64,000 bases of DNA, taken from positions 1 through 64,000 of the forward strand of contig NZ_PIZM01000006.1 in the NCBI RefSeq assembly GCF_002835465.1, given 5' to 3'. This stretch comes from Psychromonas sp. psych-6C06 (GTDB lineage: Bacteria; Pseudomonadota; Gammaproteobacteria; Enterobacterales; Psychromonadaceae). Numbering within the stretch: position 1 is the first letter of the stretch; the number at the start of each line of letters is the position of its first letter. Below, piece by piece: positions 52,880 through 61,648 of this stretch. The translations under genes and the position numbers were made by a program. The notes below the pieces were generated by a model. The model saw nothing but the letters and a program-made list of their open reading frames with translations, was not told the DNA's origin and made no database searches.

Positions 52880-54733
52880 GTGAAATTCAGGAAAGATATT
52901 AATGGATTAAGAGCTATTGCGGTAATTGCTGTTGTCTTATTTCATTTTGATGCAACTTGGTTACCTGGTGGCTTTGCAGGTGTAGATGTTTTTTTTGTTA
53001 TTTCTGGTTATTTAATGACGGGAATAATTTTTAGAGGAATAGAAAATAAAAACTTTTCTATTTATCGTTTTTACATTGCACGTGCTAATAGGATCATTCC
53101 CCCTCTCGCTGTACTTTGCTTGGTATTATTGGTATGGGGATATTTTTATTTAACACCAATAGATTATAGGGTGTTAGGTAAGCATATTGGGGGGAGTATT
53201 AGTTTCCTATCTAATTTTTTGTATTGGATGGAAGATGGTTATTTTGATGTATCTTCATATGAGAAATGGCTATTACATACTTGGTCTTTGTCAGTCGAAT
53301 GGCAATTCTACATAATATATCCATTAGTGTTAGTTTTTATGAGAAAGCTTGTTTCATTAGCCTTATTAAAGTTGCTGGTGTTGCTTTCTGCAATAATTGG
53401 TTTTATTTTTTGTATTTATTCAACCATACAATGGCCTTCATCTTCTTATTACCTTTTGAGTGCTAGGGCATGGGAAATGGTTATCGGTGGTGTTTGCTAC
53501 CTTTATCCCGTTAAATGGTCAAATGTTGATAATCTCAAGCAGAAGCTCATAGAGTGGCTTGGGGTTGCCCTTATTATCTTTTCATATCTAGCTATAAATA
53601 AGGAAACTGCCTGGCCCGGATATTGGTCCCTTATCCCTGTTTTAGGTTCTTGTTTGGTAATTCTCGCGCATCGAAATGATAGTGCCATTACATCTAATGT
53701 TGCCTTTCAAAAGTTAGGTGCGTGGTCATATTCAATCTATTTATGGCATTGGCCAATAGTAGTGGGAATATATTTTTATTCTCTTAATAACTTGTTTATT
53801 TATGCAGGTATATTAATTTCTGTGTTACTCGGTTTTTTAAGTAATAAGTATATAGAAACCCTTAAATTTAAAAATAACTTTACAGGGTTCAAGAGTTATT
53901 TTAAGTGTAAGCCGTTTTATATGATTATCAGTGTTGGTGTGGCTGGCAGTTTTATTTTTCTAACTAATGGTCTTGATAGCAGAGTAAGTAAGGAGAATCA
54001 GAATTTAAATGCATCAGCTCGCAGTGCAATGGTTGATTGGGAGTACCCTGATCCAAATTTAGAAATTAAAGGCTATGATATTAGGTTTATTAAAGGAAGA
54101 GCAAATAAAAATATACTCTTTCTAGGTGCTAGCCATATAGAGCAGACTTTTCCATATGTAGAACAGCTTGACACAGAATATAATATTTATTATTTAACAC
54201 AGGGGGGGTGTTTATTATTGCCCTCTTATAGGCCAAATTTAGATTGCTCTAATGTTAAGGGATATAAAGATATTTTGTCCGAAATTCATTTCGATAAAAT
54301 AGTCACTTCACTATTTTTACTTGATTCATATCTACCTGAGAACGATCGACTTAAGGCTGCGCAACTCAATATCAGAATAGCCGAGTTAAATGAGTTTTTA
54401 GAATATACGAAGGATAACTCACTGGATGTTTTCTTAATTTTAGGGGAGCCAAGGGGGAAAGAATTTAATCCTAAATTATCAATAAGACATAGTTTAAATA
54501 GCGAAATACCTACTAAAAAAGTCAAAGAGTCATACGCTACACATTATAAGGTTTTACCTAGTATTATTAGATCAGATAGGGTTACCATCATTGATCCTAT
54601 TGATTATTTATGTAGGGAAACTTGTAGGACACGTGATGTGAATAATCAATTTTATTATAAAGACTCTGATCATATGAGGCCTTGGTATGCGAAATTATCA
54701 CTCGGCTACTTAGATAAAATATTTGATAAGTGA
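52880..54733 (+). CDS. Acyltransferase-3 / SGNH fused O-acyltransferase
   Basis: 617 aa from a GTG at 52880. The acyltransferase-3 domain (about 1-345) has DINGLRAIAVIAVVLFHF, GGFAGVDVFFVISGYL and LHTWSLSVEWQFYIIYP. The rest is a periplasmic SGNH-like domain (LFLGASHIEQTF near residue 415). It would O-acylate the polysaccharide. A run of seven G (54202-54208) lies inside the gene. The end is followed by a terminator hairpin. Confidence 0.87.
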   Translation: MKFRKDINGLRAIAVIAVVLFHFDATWLPGGFAGVDVFFVISGYLMTGIIFRGIENKNFSIYRFYIARANRIIPPLAVLCLVLLVWGYFYLTPIDYRVLGKHIGGSISFLSNFLYWMEDGYFDVSSYEKWLLHTWSLSVEWQFYIIYPLVLVFMRKLVSLALLKLLVLLSAIIGFIFCIYSTIQWPSSSYYLLSARAWEMVIGGVCYLYPVKWSNVDNLKQKLIEWLGVALIIFSYLAINKETAWPGYWSLIPVLGSCLVILAHRNDSAITSNVAFQKLGAWSYSIYLWHWPIVVGIYFYSLNNLFIYAGILISVLLGFLSNKYIETLKFKNNFTGFKSYFKCKPFYMIISVGVAGSFIFLTNGLDSRVSKENQNLNASARSAMVDWEYPDPNLEIKGYDIRFIKGRANKNILFLGASHIEQTFPYVEQLDTEYNIYYLTQGGCLLLPSYRPNLDCSNVKGYKDILSEIHFDKIVTSLFLLDSYLPENDRLKAAQLNIRIAELNEFLEYTKDNSLDVFLILGEPRGKEFNPKLSIRHSLNSEIPTKKVKESYATHYKVLPSIIRSDRVTIIDPIDYLCRETCRTRDVNNQFYYKDSDHMRPWYAKLSLGYLDKIFDK

Positions 54734-54770
54734 ACCAATACACTGCAAAAAATGAGTGTATTGGTGCTTT
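54734..54770 (+). terminator. Terminator after the acyltransferase gene
   Basis: ACCAATACACT / AGTGTATTGGT (54734-54765) forms an 11 bp stem with a ten-base loop. The following GCTTTATATT is a weak T tract. It ends the first run of plus-strand sugar genes and faces the beta-helix gene's end. Confidence 0.6.
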
Positions 54771-54790
54771 ATATTAAAATATTTTAGTTA

Positions 54791-56530
54791 TTATTGTGGA
54801 GTTATAAGTACCTGTACATTTGTTGGTGATTGGGGGGGGGTTACTTCATTCTTAGCACCATCTTGCTCAAATGGGCCTATATCAATAGATGCACCTAATT
54901 CGCGCTCTTTATTTAATATGTCACGATCCAGCCCTGTAGTATTCGGAAATATCTCTTTAAAGCTAGTTTGTAAAAAATAGTTATTATTTTTACCCTTGTC
55001 TTTTAACAGTGTACTTACGTCTTGATTTGACATTAAACTACTAAATATTGACTCAATATCTGTGCTATCAACTGCAATTGGGTTGGTGACATTATTTAAG
55101 TGACCACCCGCATCTAAAAGAGCTGTTCTTTCATATATTGTGTGGTGGAGCTTAACTTTGAAACCTCCTCCTAAAAAATTGTTATCTACGATTAATTTTT
55201 CGGTACCTTTGTTACCTTCACTCCAGATATTATAGCCACTCTCTCCTGATGCGTGACCATTTATGACATCGAAGATAATATTGTTTTCAATAAGAGTTTT
55301 ATGGCTATGACTAGAGGTAGTAATACCATTGCCTACATTAAAGATTAAATTATTATATATGTAATGTTCATGTCCTCCGACTAGATGTATTGCCGCACTT
55401 TGCCAGCTATTTTCTGAGCCTACTTGTATTGTGGACTCTGGAGCTGCAGTAACATTATAAATTATATTACCAACTGTATAGACTTTTAATATGGTTTCAC
55501 CCACATCATAGGTGCTAGCTATTCTTATCCCATACTCTACATCATGAATGCGGTTATTTATCATCCATAAGCCATCGGGTTCATATTGTGCCCCTATCCC
55601 TTTAGATACAGACCATGGAGTGGTCACTATGTTATGGATATAATTCCCTGAAAAAATCACGTTTTGCGCGAACTTTACCCAAAGGCCACTTTGCCTTACA
55701 TTGTAAATTTCATTATCTCCTACATAAACATTATGGGTTGCTATCCTCGGAGGGGCACCGTTGACCTGTAAACCAGAGCCAGATGCGTTATATCCAGTAT
55801 TTTTTAGAATCCAAACATTGGAAGTGTATCCTGATACAGTCATTAGGTGCGCATCTTGGTCGAATGAACTGTTTATGTCTCCTGCATCATGAATTGTATT
55901 ATTATAAAAAATGATATTTTCTGCTTTTGAATCGGGACTTCCTCCTGACGTTGATAACAGAGTTCCTCCATCTATCACTCCAATAATTTCGTTGTTTCTC
56001 GCCACAATGTTTTTAGCCGCATACCCGCTACTAGGTGAACCGATTTGTAATAATGATTTATCCTTAAACAGCATATCTGTTAAAAAAGCATTTTCACCCC
56101 ATAGAACAACTTTGTGACCAGTAAACGAGCCAGGTTTGTTTTTCGCTTTAGTAATCCATACTGGGCCTGAGGTATTGGCAACCCATTCAGAATTTGTACC
56201 ATTCGCAATGATGCGTGTAAAACCACCTGCGGGTACGTCATAGTCTCCTGCTATTTCTACGTATGATCCTGCTGGAATTGGTTGAGGTAACATTTTTCTC
56301 GGAGCTGTCTCTGAACCAAAACTAGGGGAATAAGAGCCATTAACGAGATCTATATAATAATAACCAGGGACCTCTTTACTCCAGTCGCTTGGCCTTGCCG
56401 GCGCCTCTTGCTCAAAATTTATATCGGGAGCAGGTATGCCTACTGGCATTGTATAGGCCCCGGTACTATGAAAAGGGATGATTATGAACGAGAGTAGCAG
56501 ATACGCTACATGTCTAAATGAACTATTCAT
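54791..56530 (-). CDS. Secreted right-handed beta-helix protein
   Basis: 579 aa. A signal peptide (about 1-25) is followed by repeated short strand-turn units such as NNTIHDAG, YVGDNEIYNVRQSGLWV, FSGNYIHNI and ENNIIFDVING (residues about 130-470). That is the parallel beta-helix fold of polysaccharide lyases or NosD-like proteins. No catalytic set can be named. It may bind or trim the polymer. It is the only gene read against the sugar run. A run of nine C lies in its last 20 codons and the protein stops soon after PPQSPTNVQVLITPQ, a tail like the start of an FN3 domain. Confidence 0.8.
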   Translation of the reverse strand: MNSSFRHVAYLLLSFIIIPFHSTGAYTMPVGIPAPDINFEQEAPARPSDWSKEVPGYYYIDLVNGSYSPSFGSETAPRKMLPQPIPAGSYVEIAGDYDVPAGGFTRIIANGTNSEWVANTSGPVWITKAKNKPGSFTGHKVVLWGENAFLTDMLFKDKSLLQIGSPSSGYAAKNIVARNNEIIGVIDGGTLLSTSGGSPDSKAENIIFYNNTIHDAGDINSSFDQDAHLMTVSGYTSNVWILKNTGYNASGSGLQVNGAPPRIATHNVYVGDNEIYNVRQSGLWVKFAQNVIFSGNYIHNIVTTPWSVSKGIGAQYEPDGLWMINNRIHDVEYGIRIASTYDVGETILKVYTVGNIIYNVTAAPESTIQVGSENSWQSAAIHLVGGHEHYIYNNLIFNVGNGITTSSHSHKTLIENNIIFDVINGHASGESGYNIWSEGNKGTEKLIVDNNFLGGGFKVKLHHTIYERTALLDAGGHLNNVTNPIAVDSTDIESIFSSLMSNQDVSTLLKDKGKNNNYFLQTSFKEIFPNTTGLDRDILNKERELGASIDIGPFEQDGAKNEVTPPQSPTNVQVLITPQ

Positions 56531-57053
56531 TTTAACTCCATGTGAAAATAGTTTGTTGTTCTGAAAGGCTTTGTCATGCCAAGGGTCTTACAATAATTAA
56601 TGACTTTTGTATGTAAAAAATAATCATTAATTATGGTTGTTATATACCTAAGTGCAAGTATTCAACGCTAATTAGTTAATAAAATATTTAGTTTTATTAG
56701 CTTAGTAATTTAATCTTTTAAACCTTTTCATATTCTTATTCCTGATTGCCGTAGGGAAAATAAAGTTCTTACTTATATGTAAAGGAAAGGTTAACAACTT
56801 TATTATATATTGATATAATTATTAGCGGTTAAAGGATATATCGCACTTCTTTGGTTTTTCATCATACTTAGGTGTGAACGCTGATTATTTTTGGCGCTAC
56901 CATGCTTCTCAGTTTGCTCATCCCATGTTCTTTAAGCGTTCAAACCTGATGTAGATAGATACTCTAGAATGCAAGAATGGCAATGATGTTGGCATAAGCT
57001 AAAGTGTTATTTTAAATCAATTAGTTAATTCATGGATTAGAAGGTGTTAGAAA
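56531..57053. other. Intergenic region, 523 bp, AT-rich
   Basis: No gene was found. It separates divergent genes and holds a plausible sigma-70 promoter at 56791-56819, about 235 bp before the next start. The leader has no recognised riboswitch or hairpin terminator. A sigma-54-like GG-N9-GC on the minus strand at 56568-56582 has the wrong spacing. Confidence 0.5.
56791..56819 (+). promoter_or_regulatory. Sigma-70 promoter for the second sugar-gene run
   Basis: TTAACA (56791-56796) and TATAAT (56814-56819), spaced by 17 bp. The -10 is perfect and the -35 has one mismatch. It would drive the four glycosyltransferase/deacetylase genes and perhaps xrtA, with a leader of about 230 nt. Confidence 0.6.
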
Positions 57054-58208
57054 TTGCAAAAAGGAAGGAATATCGTTCATTATTGGGGAGGTTGCCCAAT
57101 AGTTGCCACCTCAAAATGGATGAGTTATTTAAGGCTAATTGAGAAATGTACAGAGAATGGTATGAATAACTGGCTTATTCTATCTAAACAGCCTGACGAT
57201 CAAACCCTTATCGCTCCGATATTGAAGGCTGGGTGTAAAATCATTTACCAACCTAGATCTAAAAAGAATTTTGATTTTGCGAGTATTCTTCGAAATTACA
57301 AGCTTCTACGACAGATCAAATGTGATATTTTTCACTGTTATAATGATCATACTAGCCCACTTATTGCGGCTAAATTAGCACGGGTGCCTGTTACTTTGTG
57401 GTCAAAATTGTCGATGTCTTCATACTATGAAAAAGGCGTTAATCCGAAAGGCTTGCAACGACTTATGTTGAGTACCAGAGTTACTGCGTATTGTGTGAGT
57501 AGGATTCTCGCTATTAGTAAACGCGCAGGTGATGAAGTCATTGAGCAAGTTGGCTTTAAAAACAAAGTGGCAACTGTGACTGTGCCTGTTTCATTAGAAC
57601 GCTTCTTTTCAGTTAAGCATTCAGCGGTCAGAAATGAATTTAAATTTATTAATGCTGATTTTGTTATTACAGCTATAGGTCACTTTGTCGAAATTAAAGG
57701 TTGGGATGTCGCTATTGATGCGTTTGCTATTGTTAATAAGCGTATGCCAAATACAAAATTATTATTAATTGGCAAGAAAACATCAGAAAGCTTTTATCAA
57801 AAAATCAGTGCTCAAATTGCTGGATATGGCTTACAGGAACAAGTGATTATTGCAGGTAATCGAAGTGATACACCTGAAGTACTTAAAGCGAGTGATATTT
57901 TTATACTGCCTTCACGGTCAGAGGGCACCCCTGCCGCGCTGGTTGAGGCGATGGCTGTTGGTTTACCTTGTGTCGCCACTGCAACTGGTGGAATTCCGGA
58001 GGTAATAGAAGATGGTGTAAGTGGATTACTCTTTGAGCGAGAAAATGCAAATGAGCTTGCTGAAAAAATTCTTGAACTTGCGTCTAACCCGACATTTAAG
58101 GCCCAAATCATCGATAATGTGCAGAAAGGTTTACATAAATATTCGATATCGGCATATGTTGATACGGTGTTTGGGCATTATCAGCACTTATTAGAAAACA
58201 ATAAATAA
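57054..58208 (+). CDS. Family 4-type glycosyltransferase
   Basis: 384 aa. Typical GT4: N-terminal NIVHYWGGCPIVATSKWM, donor site ILPSRSEGTPAALVEAMAVGLPCVATATGGIPEVI, with the EGxxxxxxE pattern. The start is TTG at 57054, following AGAAGGTG; no ATG keeps the conserved N-terminal HYWGG segment. It is the first gene after the promoter and leader. Confidence 0.85.
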   Translation: MQKGRNIVHYWGGCPIVATSKWMSYLRLIEKCTENGMNNWLILSKQPDDQTLIAPILKAGCKIIYQPRSKKNFDFASILRNYKLLRQIKCDIFHCYNDHTSPLIAAKLARVPVTLWSKLSMSSYYEKGVNPKGLQRLMLSTRVTAYCVSRILAISKRAGDEVIEQVGFKNKVATVTVPVSLERFFSVKHSAVRNEFKFINADFVITAIGHFVEIKGWDVAIDAFAIVNKRMPNTKLLLIGKKTSESFYQKISAQIAGYGLQEQVIIAGNRSDTPEVLKASDIFILPSRSEGTPAALVEAMAVGLPCVATATGGIPEVIEDGVSGLLFERENANELAEKILELASNPTFKAQIIDNVQKGLHKYSISAYVDTVFGHYQHLLENNK

Positions 58209-58277
58209 TGTTATTCAGTATAAGTTTTGAAAAATTTTTGCAGTTTAGCCTTTGGCCTGTGTATATTGGAGCTTGTG

Positions 58278-59303
58278 ATGAAAAGTAAGCGGTTTTGTAA
58301 AAAAATGCTAGCCACTTTCTTATCGAGAACTGGATTTCTCTCTTTTTTACACCATAAAAATCGCCATAAAATTTGCGTCTTGATGTTACACGGTGTGATG
58401 GAAGAAAATTACAAAGCAAGCTGGACTCCATTACGGCCTCAATTAACCCCCGGTGAATTAAAAAGAACACTTACGCTTCTTTCTAAGAATTATCAGTTTG
58501 TTACTATTGAGCAAGCGGTTGATATGCTGTCTGGAAAGCTTGCATTGATTGATAACGCAATGCTTATCACTTTTGATGATGGTTACCGCAATAACTTAAA
58601 ATTTGCTTTGCCTATTTGTGAGCAATTCTCTATCAAGCCTGTATTATTTTTAACCACTGGCAATGTTGATTCAAGGTTACCATTTTGGGTAGATCGGTTG
58701 GATTATGCATTACAACAACATATGGGGGAGATCATTTCTTTTTCATATGGTGGCATTACTTATCAATTTGATGCGACTTCTCGCCAATCCCTTAAAAAAA
58801 GCTATAAACAGTTTCGTGACGGCTGTAAAAATAGATTCAGTGATGAAATAAAGATGAACCAATTGATTGACGCACTATCTGAAAAGCTTGAGCTACAGTC
58901 GGGTAAGGCGCTCGCTACGATATGTGAACAAGATGATTGGTCTGCTATCGTTGCTTGGGATCAACTAAGAGATGTGGTGAAAAGCAAGCGTATTGATGTA
59001 GCAAGTCATACTGTTGATCATTGGCGGTTAAACTGCCTTCCTGAAGAATATATTTCATCACAATTACAGCAATCAAAAGTCCGCATAGAGCAGGAGTTAG
59101 CAGTAAAATGTCAATTTTTTTGTTATCCTAATGGGAATTACAATGATGTTGCTATTAATCTTGTAGAAAAAATAGGTTATAAAGCCGCTTTTTCTACAGA
59201 TGTCGGGCTGTGTGGTCTCAAGGATGATTTAATGACGTTAAAACGTTTTAACTTCCCTTCTGATAAATCAGAGTCTGAATTATTGTATTTGCTCAATCGA
59301 TAA
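58278..59303 (+). CDS. Polysaccharide deacetylase (NodB domain)
   Basis: 341 aa from the ATG at 58278 with GGAG upstream. LITFDDGYRNN has the DD metal/acid pair, VASHTVDHWRL the HxxxH motif, and CYPNGNYND the C-terminal catalytic segment. That is a complete NodB set. It probably removes acetyl groups from amino sugars. A longer reading from 58227 (TTG) has no support. It is 69 bp after the glycosyltransferase gene. Confidence 0.88.
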   Translation: MKSKRFCKKMLATFLSRTGFLSFLHHKNRHKICVLMLHGVMEENYKASWTPLRPQLTPGELKRTLTLLSKNYQFVTIEQAVDMLSGKLALIDNAMLITFDDGYRNNLKFALPICEQFSIKPVLFLTTGNVDSRLPFWVDRLDYALQQHMGEIISFSYGGITYQFDATSRQSLKKSYKQFRDGCKNRFSDEIKMNQLIDALSEKLELQSGKALATICEQDDWSAIVAWDQLRDVVKSKRIDVASHTVDHWRLNCLPEEYISSQLQQSKVRIEQELAVKCQFFCYPNGNYNDVAINLVEKIGYKAAFSTDVGLCGLKDDLMTLKRFNFPSDKSESELLYLLNR

Positions 59304-59363
59304 TTATTAGAACTTGTACCTCTTTACTTTTTAATTTTCAAACGCTTAGGTTTATAAATAATC

Positions 59364-60485
59364 ATGTTAAACATATGTCTGGTTGCACATTTTGCATACG
59401 ATGCGGTTAAAGGTGGCAATAATGGCTTTATTGGTGGCGTAGAGCGTCAAACCACATTAATGGCAAAATGGCTTGCAGCAAAGGGGCATAAGGTTTCTTT
59501 ACTCACTTGGTCTGATGGTAATCGCGAAGATGAAGTCATTGATGGTATTCAAGTTATTAAAATTTGTCGAAGCGATGCTGGTATACCAGGGGTACGATTT
59601 TTCTATCCTCGTTGGAGTGGTTTAATTAGTGCGATGAAGCGTGCTGATGCGGATGTATATTATCAAAACTGTGGTGAATACATTACCGGCCAGATAGCAA
59701 TGTGGTGTAAGCATAACAATAAATCCTTTTTATACTCGCTTGCCAGTGACGCTGATGCCGATCCTGCTCTGCCTGTCATGACAAAGCTACGAGAACGTGT
59801 TTTATATCGGTATGGCTTGCGTAATGCTGATTATATTTTATCGCAAACGGAAAAACAGGTAGGCATGCTCTCTTCTGGATTCCAATTACAGTCAACCGTT
59901 ATGCCGATGCCTTGTCCTGGGCCCGGAGACGATGAGTATCAACCACTAGCGTTTAAAGAAGGTAAGCCGACTGTATTATGGGCGGCAAGGATCCACCCGT
60001 GTAAAAGGTTAGAGCTTTTACTAGAGGTTGCCACATCATTACCTGAGTTTAATTTTGTTGTTGGGGGAAGTCCTTTAGAAGAGGATGATTATTCAAGATC
60101 CTTATTAAGCAAAATGCAAAGCTTAGAAAACGTGTCTTATCTTGGCATGGTAGGTCGTGCCGATATGCCCGCTTTATATCGTTCAAGCTCTGTATTCTGT
60201 TGTTCTTCTGCCTATGAAGGTTTCCCAAACACATTTCTTGAAGCATGGAGTCAAGGGCTTCCTATCGTTTCTACTTTTGATCCCGATAATCTAATTCGTG
60301 ATAAACAGCTTGGGTTTCCTGCTGATAATAAAGATGAACTGATTGCTGGTATTAGAAAACTATGCACAGATAAAGCATTGTGGTTAGCGCATTCGGCTAA
60401 TGCACGTGCTTATTATCAAAATAACCATGCTGTGGATGAAGTGATGCAACGCTTTGAAAATATTTTCCTTAATTTATCTAAATAA
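59364..60485 (+). CDS. Family 4-type glycosyltransferase
   Basis: 373 aa. The N-terminal VAHFAYDAVKGGNNGFIGGVERQTTLMAKWL holds the GGxERQ acceptor-side pattern. The donor side has ARIHPCKRLELLLEVA and SAYEGFPNTFLEAWSQGLPIV. It is 60 bp after the deacetylase gene and 11 bp before the next glycosyltransferase gene. Confidence 0.88.
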   Translation: MLNICLVAHFAYDAVKGGNNGFIGGVERQTTLMAKWLAAKGHKVSLLTWSDGNREDEVIDGIQVIKICRSDAGIPGVRFFYPRWSGLISAMKRADADVYYQNCGEYITGQIAMWCKHNNKSFLYSLASDADADPALPVMTKLRERVLYRYGLRNADYILSQTEKQVGMLSSGFQLQSTVMPMPCPGPGDDEYQPLAFKEGKPTVLWAARIHPCKRLELLLEVATSLPEFNFVVGGSPLEEDDYSRSLLSKMQSLENVSYLGMVGRADMPALYRSSSVFCCSSAYEGFPNTFLEAWSQGLPIVSTFDPDNLIRDKQLGFPADNKDELIAGIRKLCTDKALWLAHSANARAYYQNNHAVDEVMQRFENIFLNLSK

Positions 60486-60496
60486 GAACCAACAAT

Positions 60497-61648
60497 ATGA
60501 CCGTTACTAAACTTGCTTTTGTTACTCAATTTCCGATTGATTCAGATCGTCCTTTAGGTGGTGTGGAAGCGGTTAGTGTTAACCTAGTTCGCTCTCTCTC
60601 AGCTTATACCGATCTACAGATTGATGTGTTGACGCTGTGCCCTGAAACATCAAAGCAAACAACGGAAAGTTGGGGGAAAGTAAAAATTCATCGTTTACCT
60701 AAGCCTAATGGAAGTGAGCTTCTTAATGCCGTCACTAAAAGTAAAGTATTAATCGAGCGCTACATCAAACAGCTACAGCCGGACTTGATTCATGCGCATG
60801 ATACCTACGGAATAATGGTACAAGATATTGATATTACGAAAGCCTTTACAGTACATGGTTTTATTTACGGTGATACGCTGTTTTCTAATGGTAAGTTTAG
60901 GTGGTTACGCTCAAAAATATGGGAAAAAATAGAAAAAGGCAGTTGGGCTAAACAACCCAATATTATCTCTATTAGTCCCTATGTGCGTGAGCGAGTCTCG
61001 CCGGTTTCTGATGCTATTGTTTATGACATTGACAACCCTATTTCTGACCAATTTTTTAATTTAACACGTGATGAAATAGCCGGAAGAATATTTACTTCTG
61101 CTGTGATTTGTCCTCGCAAAAACACCTTACAATTGGTTAAAGCAGTGAAGTTACTCGTGGATGACAATATCGCAGTCGAGCTTCGTATTGCAGGGAGTGT
61201 TGGTGATGAACAATATATGCAGGAGATGTTGGATTATATCGCGCATAACAATCTCGATAAGCACATTAAAATTCTCGGGCGAATATCGACGACAGAGGTG
61301 ATGAAGGAGCTGATGCATTCATCGATTTATGCACTCGCTTCACTTGAGGAAAATTCACCAATGGGCATTGAAGAAGCGATGGCTGTTGGTATTCCTGTGG
61401 TGACCTCAAATCGTTGTGGAATGCCATACATGGTTAAAAATGGTGAGACGGGTTATCTTGTTAACCCATTTAATGAACAAGATATTGCTAACAAATGTAA
61501 GCGCATTTTGGTTGATGGTGAATTAAAGGATGCGATGGCAAAAAAATCGACTGAATTAGCAAGAGATCTGTATCACTCTGAAAGTGTCGCAAGACGAACT
61601 TATGCGGTATACCAAGAGTTAAGCATGAATGCTGAGCGTAAATTTTGA
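60497..61648 (+). CDS. Family 4-type glycosyltransferase
   Basis: 383 aa. The N-terminal FVTQFPIDSDRPLGGVEAVSVNLV and donor motif SLEENSPMGIEEAMAVGIPVV (EExxxxGxEEA) mark the family. It overlaps the exosortase gene by 4 bp (TTGA), suggesting coupled synthesis with xrtA. Confidence 0.88.
   Translation: MTVTKLAFVTQFPIDSDRPLGGVEAVSVNLVRSLSAYTDLQIDVLTLCPETSKQTTESWGKVKIHRLPKPNGSELLNAVTKSKVLIERYIKQLQPDLIHAHDTYGIMVQDIDITKAFTVHGFIYGDTLFSNGKFRWLRSKIWEKIEKGSWAKQPNIISISPYVRERVSPVSDAIVYDIDNPISDQFFNLTRDEIAGRIFTSAVICPRKNTLQLVKAVKLLVDDNIAVELRIAGSVGDEQYMQEMLDYIAHNNLDKHIKILGRISTTEVMKELMHSSIYALASLEENSPMGIEEAMAVGIPVVTSNRCGMPYMVKNGETGYLVNPFNEQDIANKCKRILVDGELKDAMAKKSTELARDLYHSESVARRTYAVYQELSMNAERKF

Noticed and set aside
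54831-54841. C9 slippage as an on/off switch of the beta-helix protein
   Set aside because: Reading both shifted frames changes only the last ten to twenty residues.
56565-56583. Sigma-54 promoter for the beta-helix gene
   Set aside because: TTGGCATGACAAAGCC has GG-N9-GC, one base short of the needed spacing.
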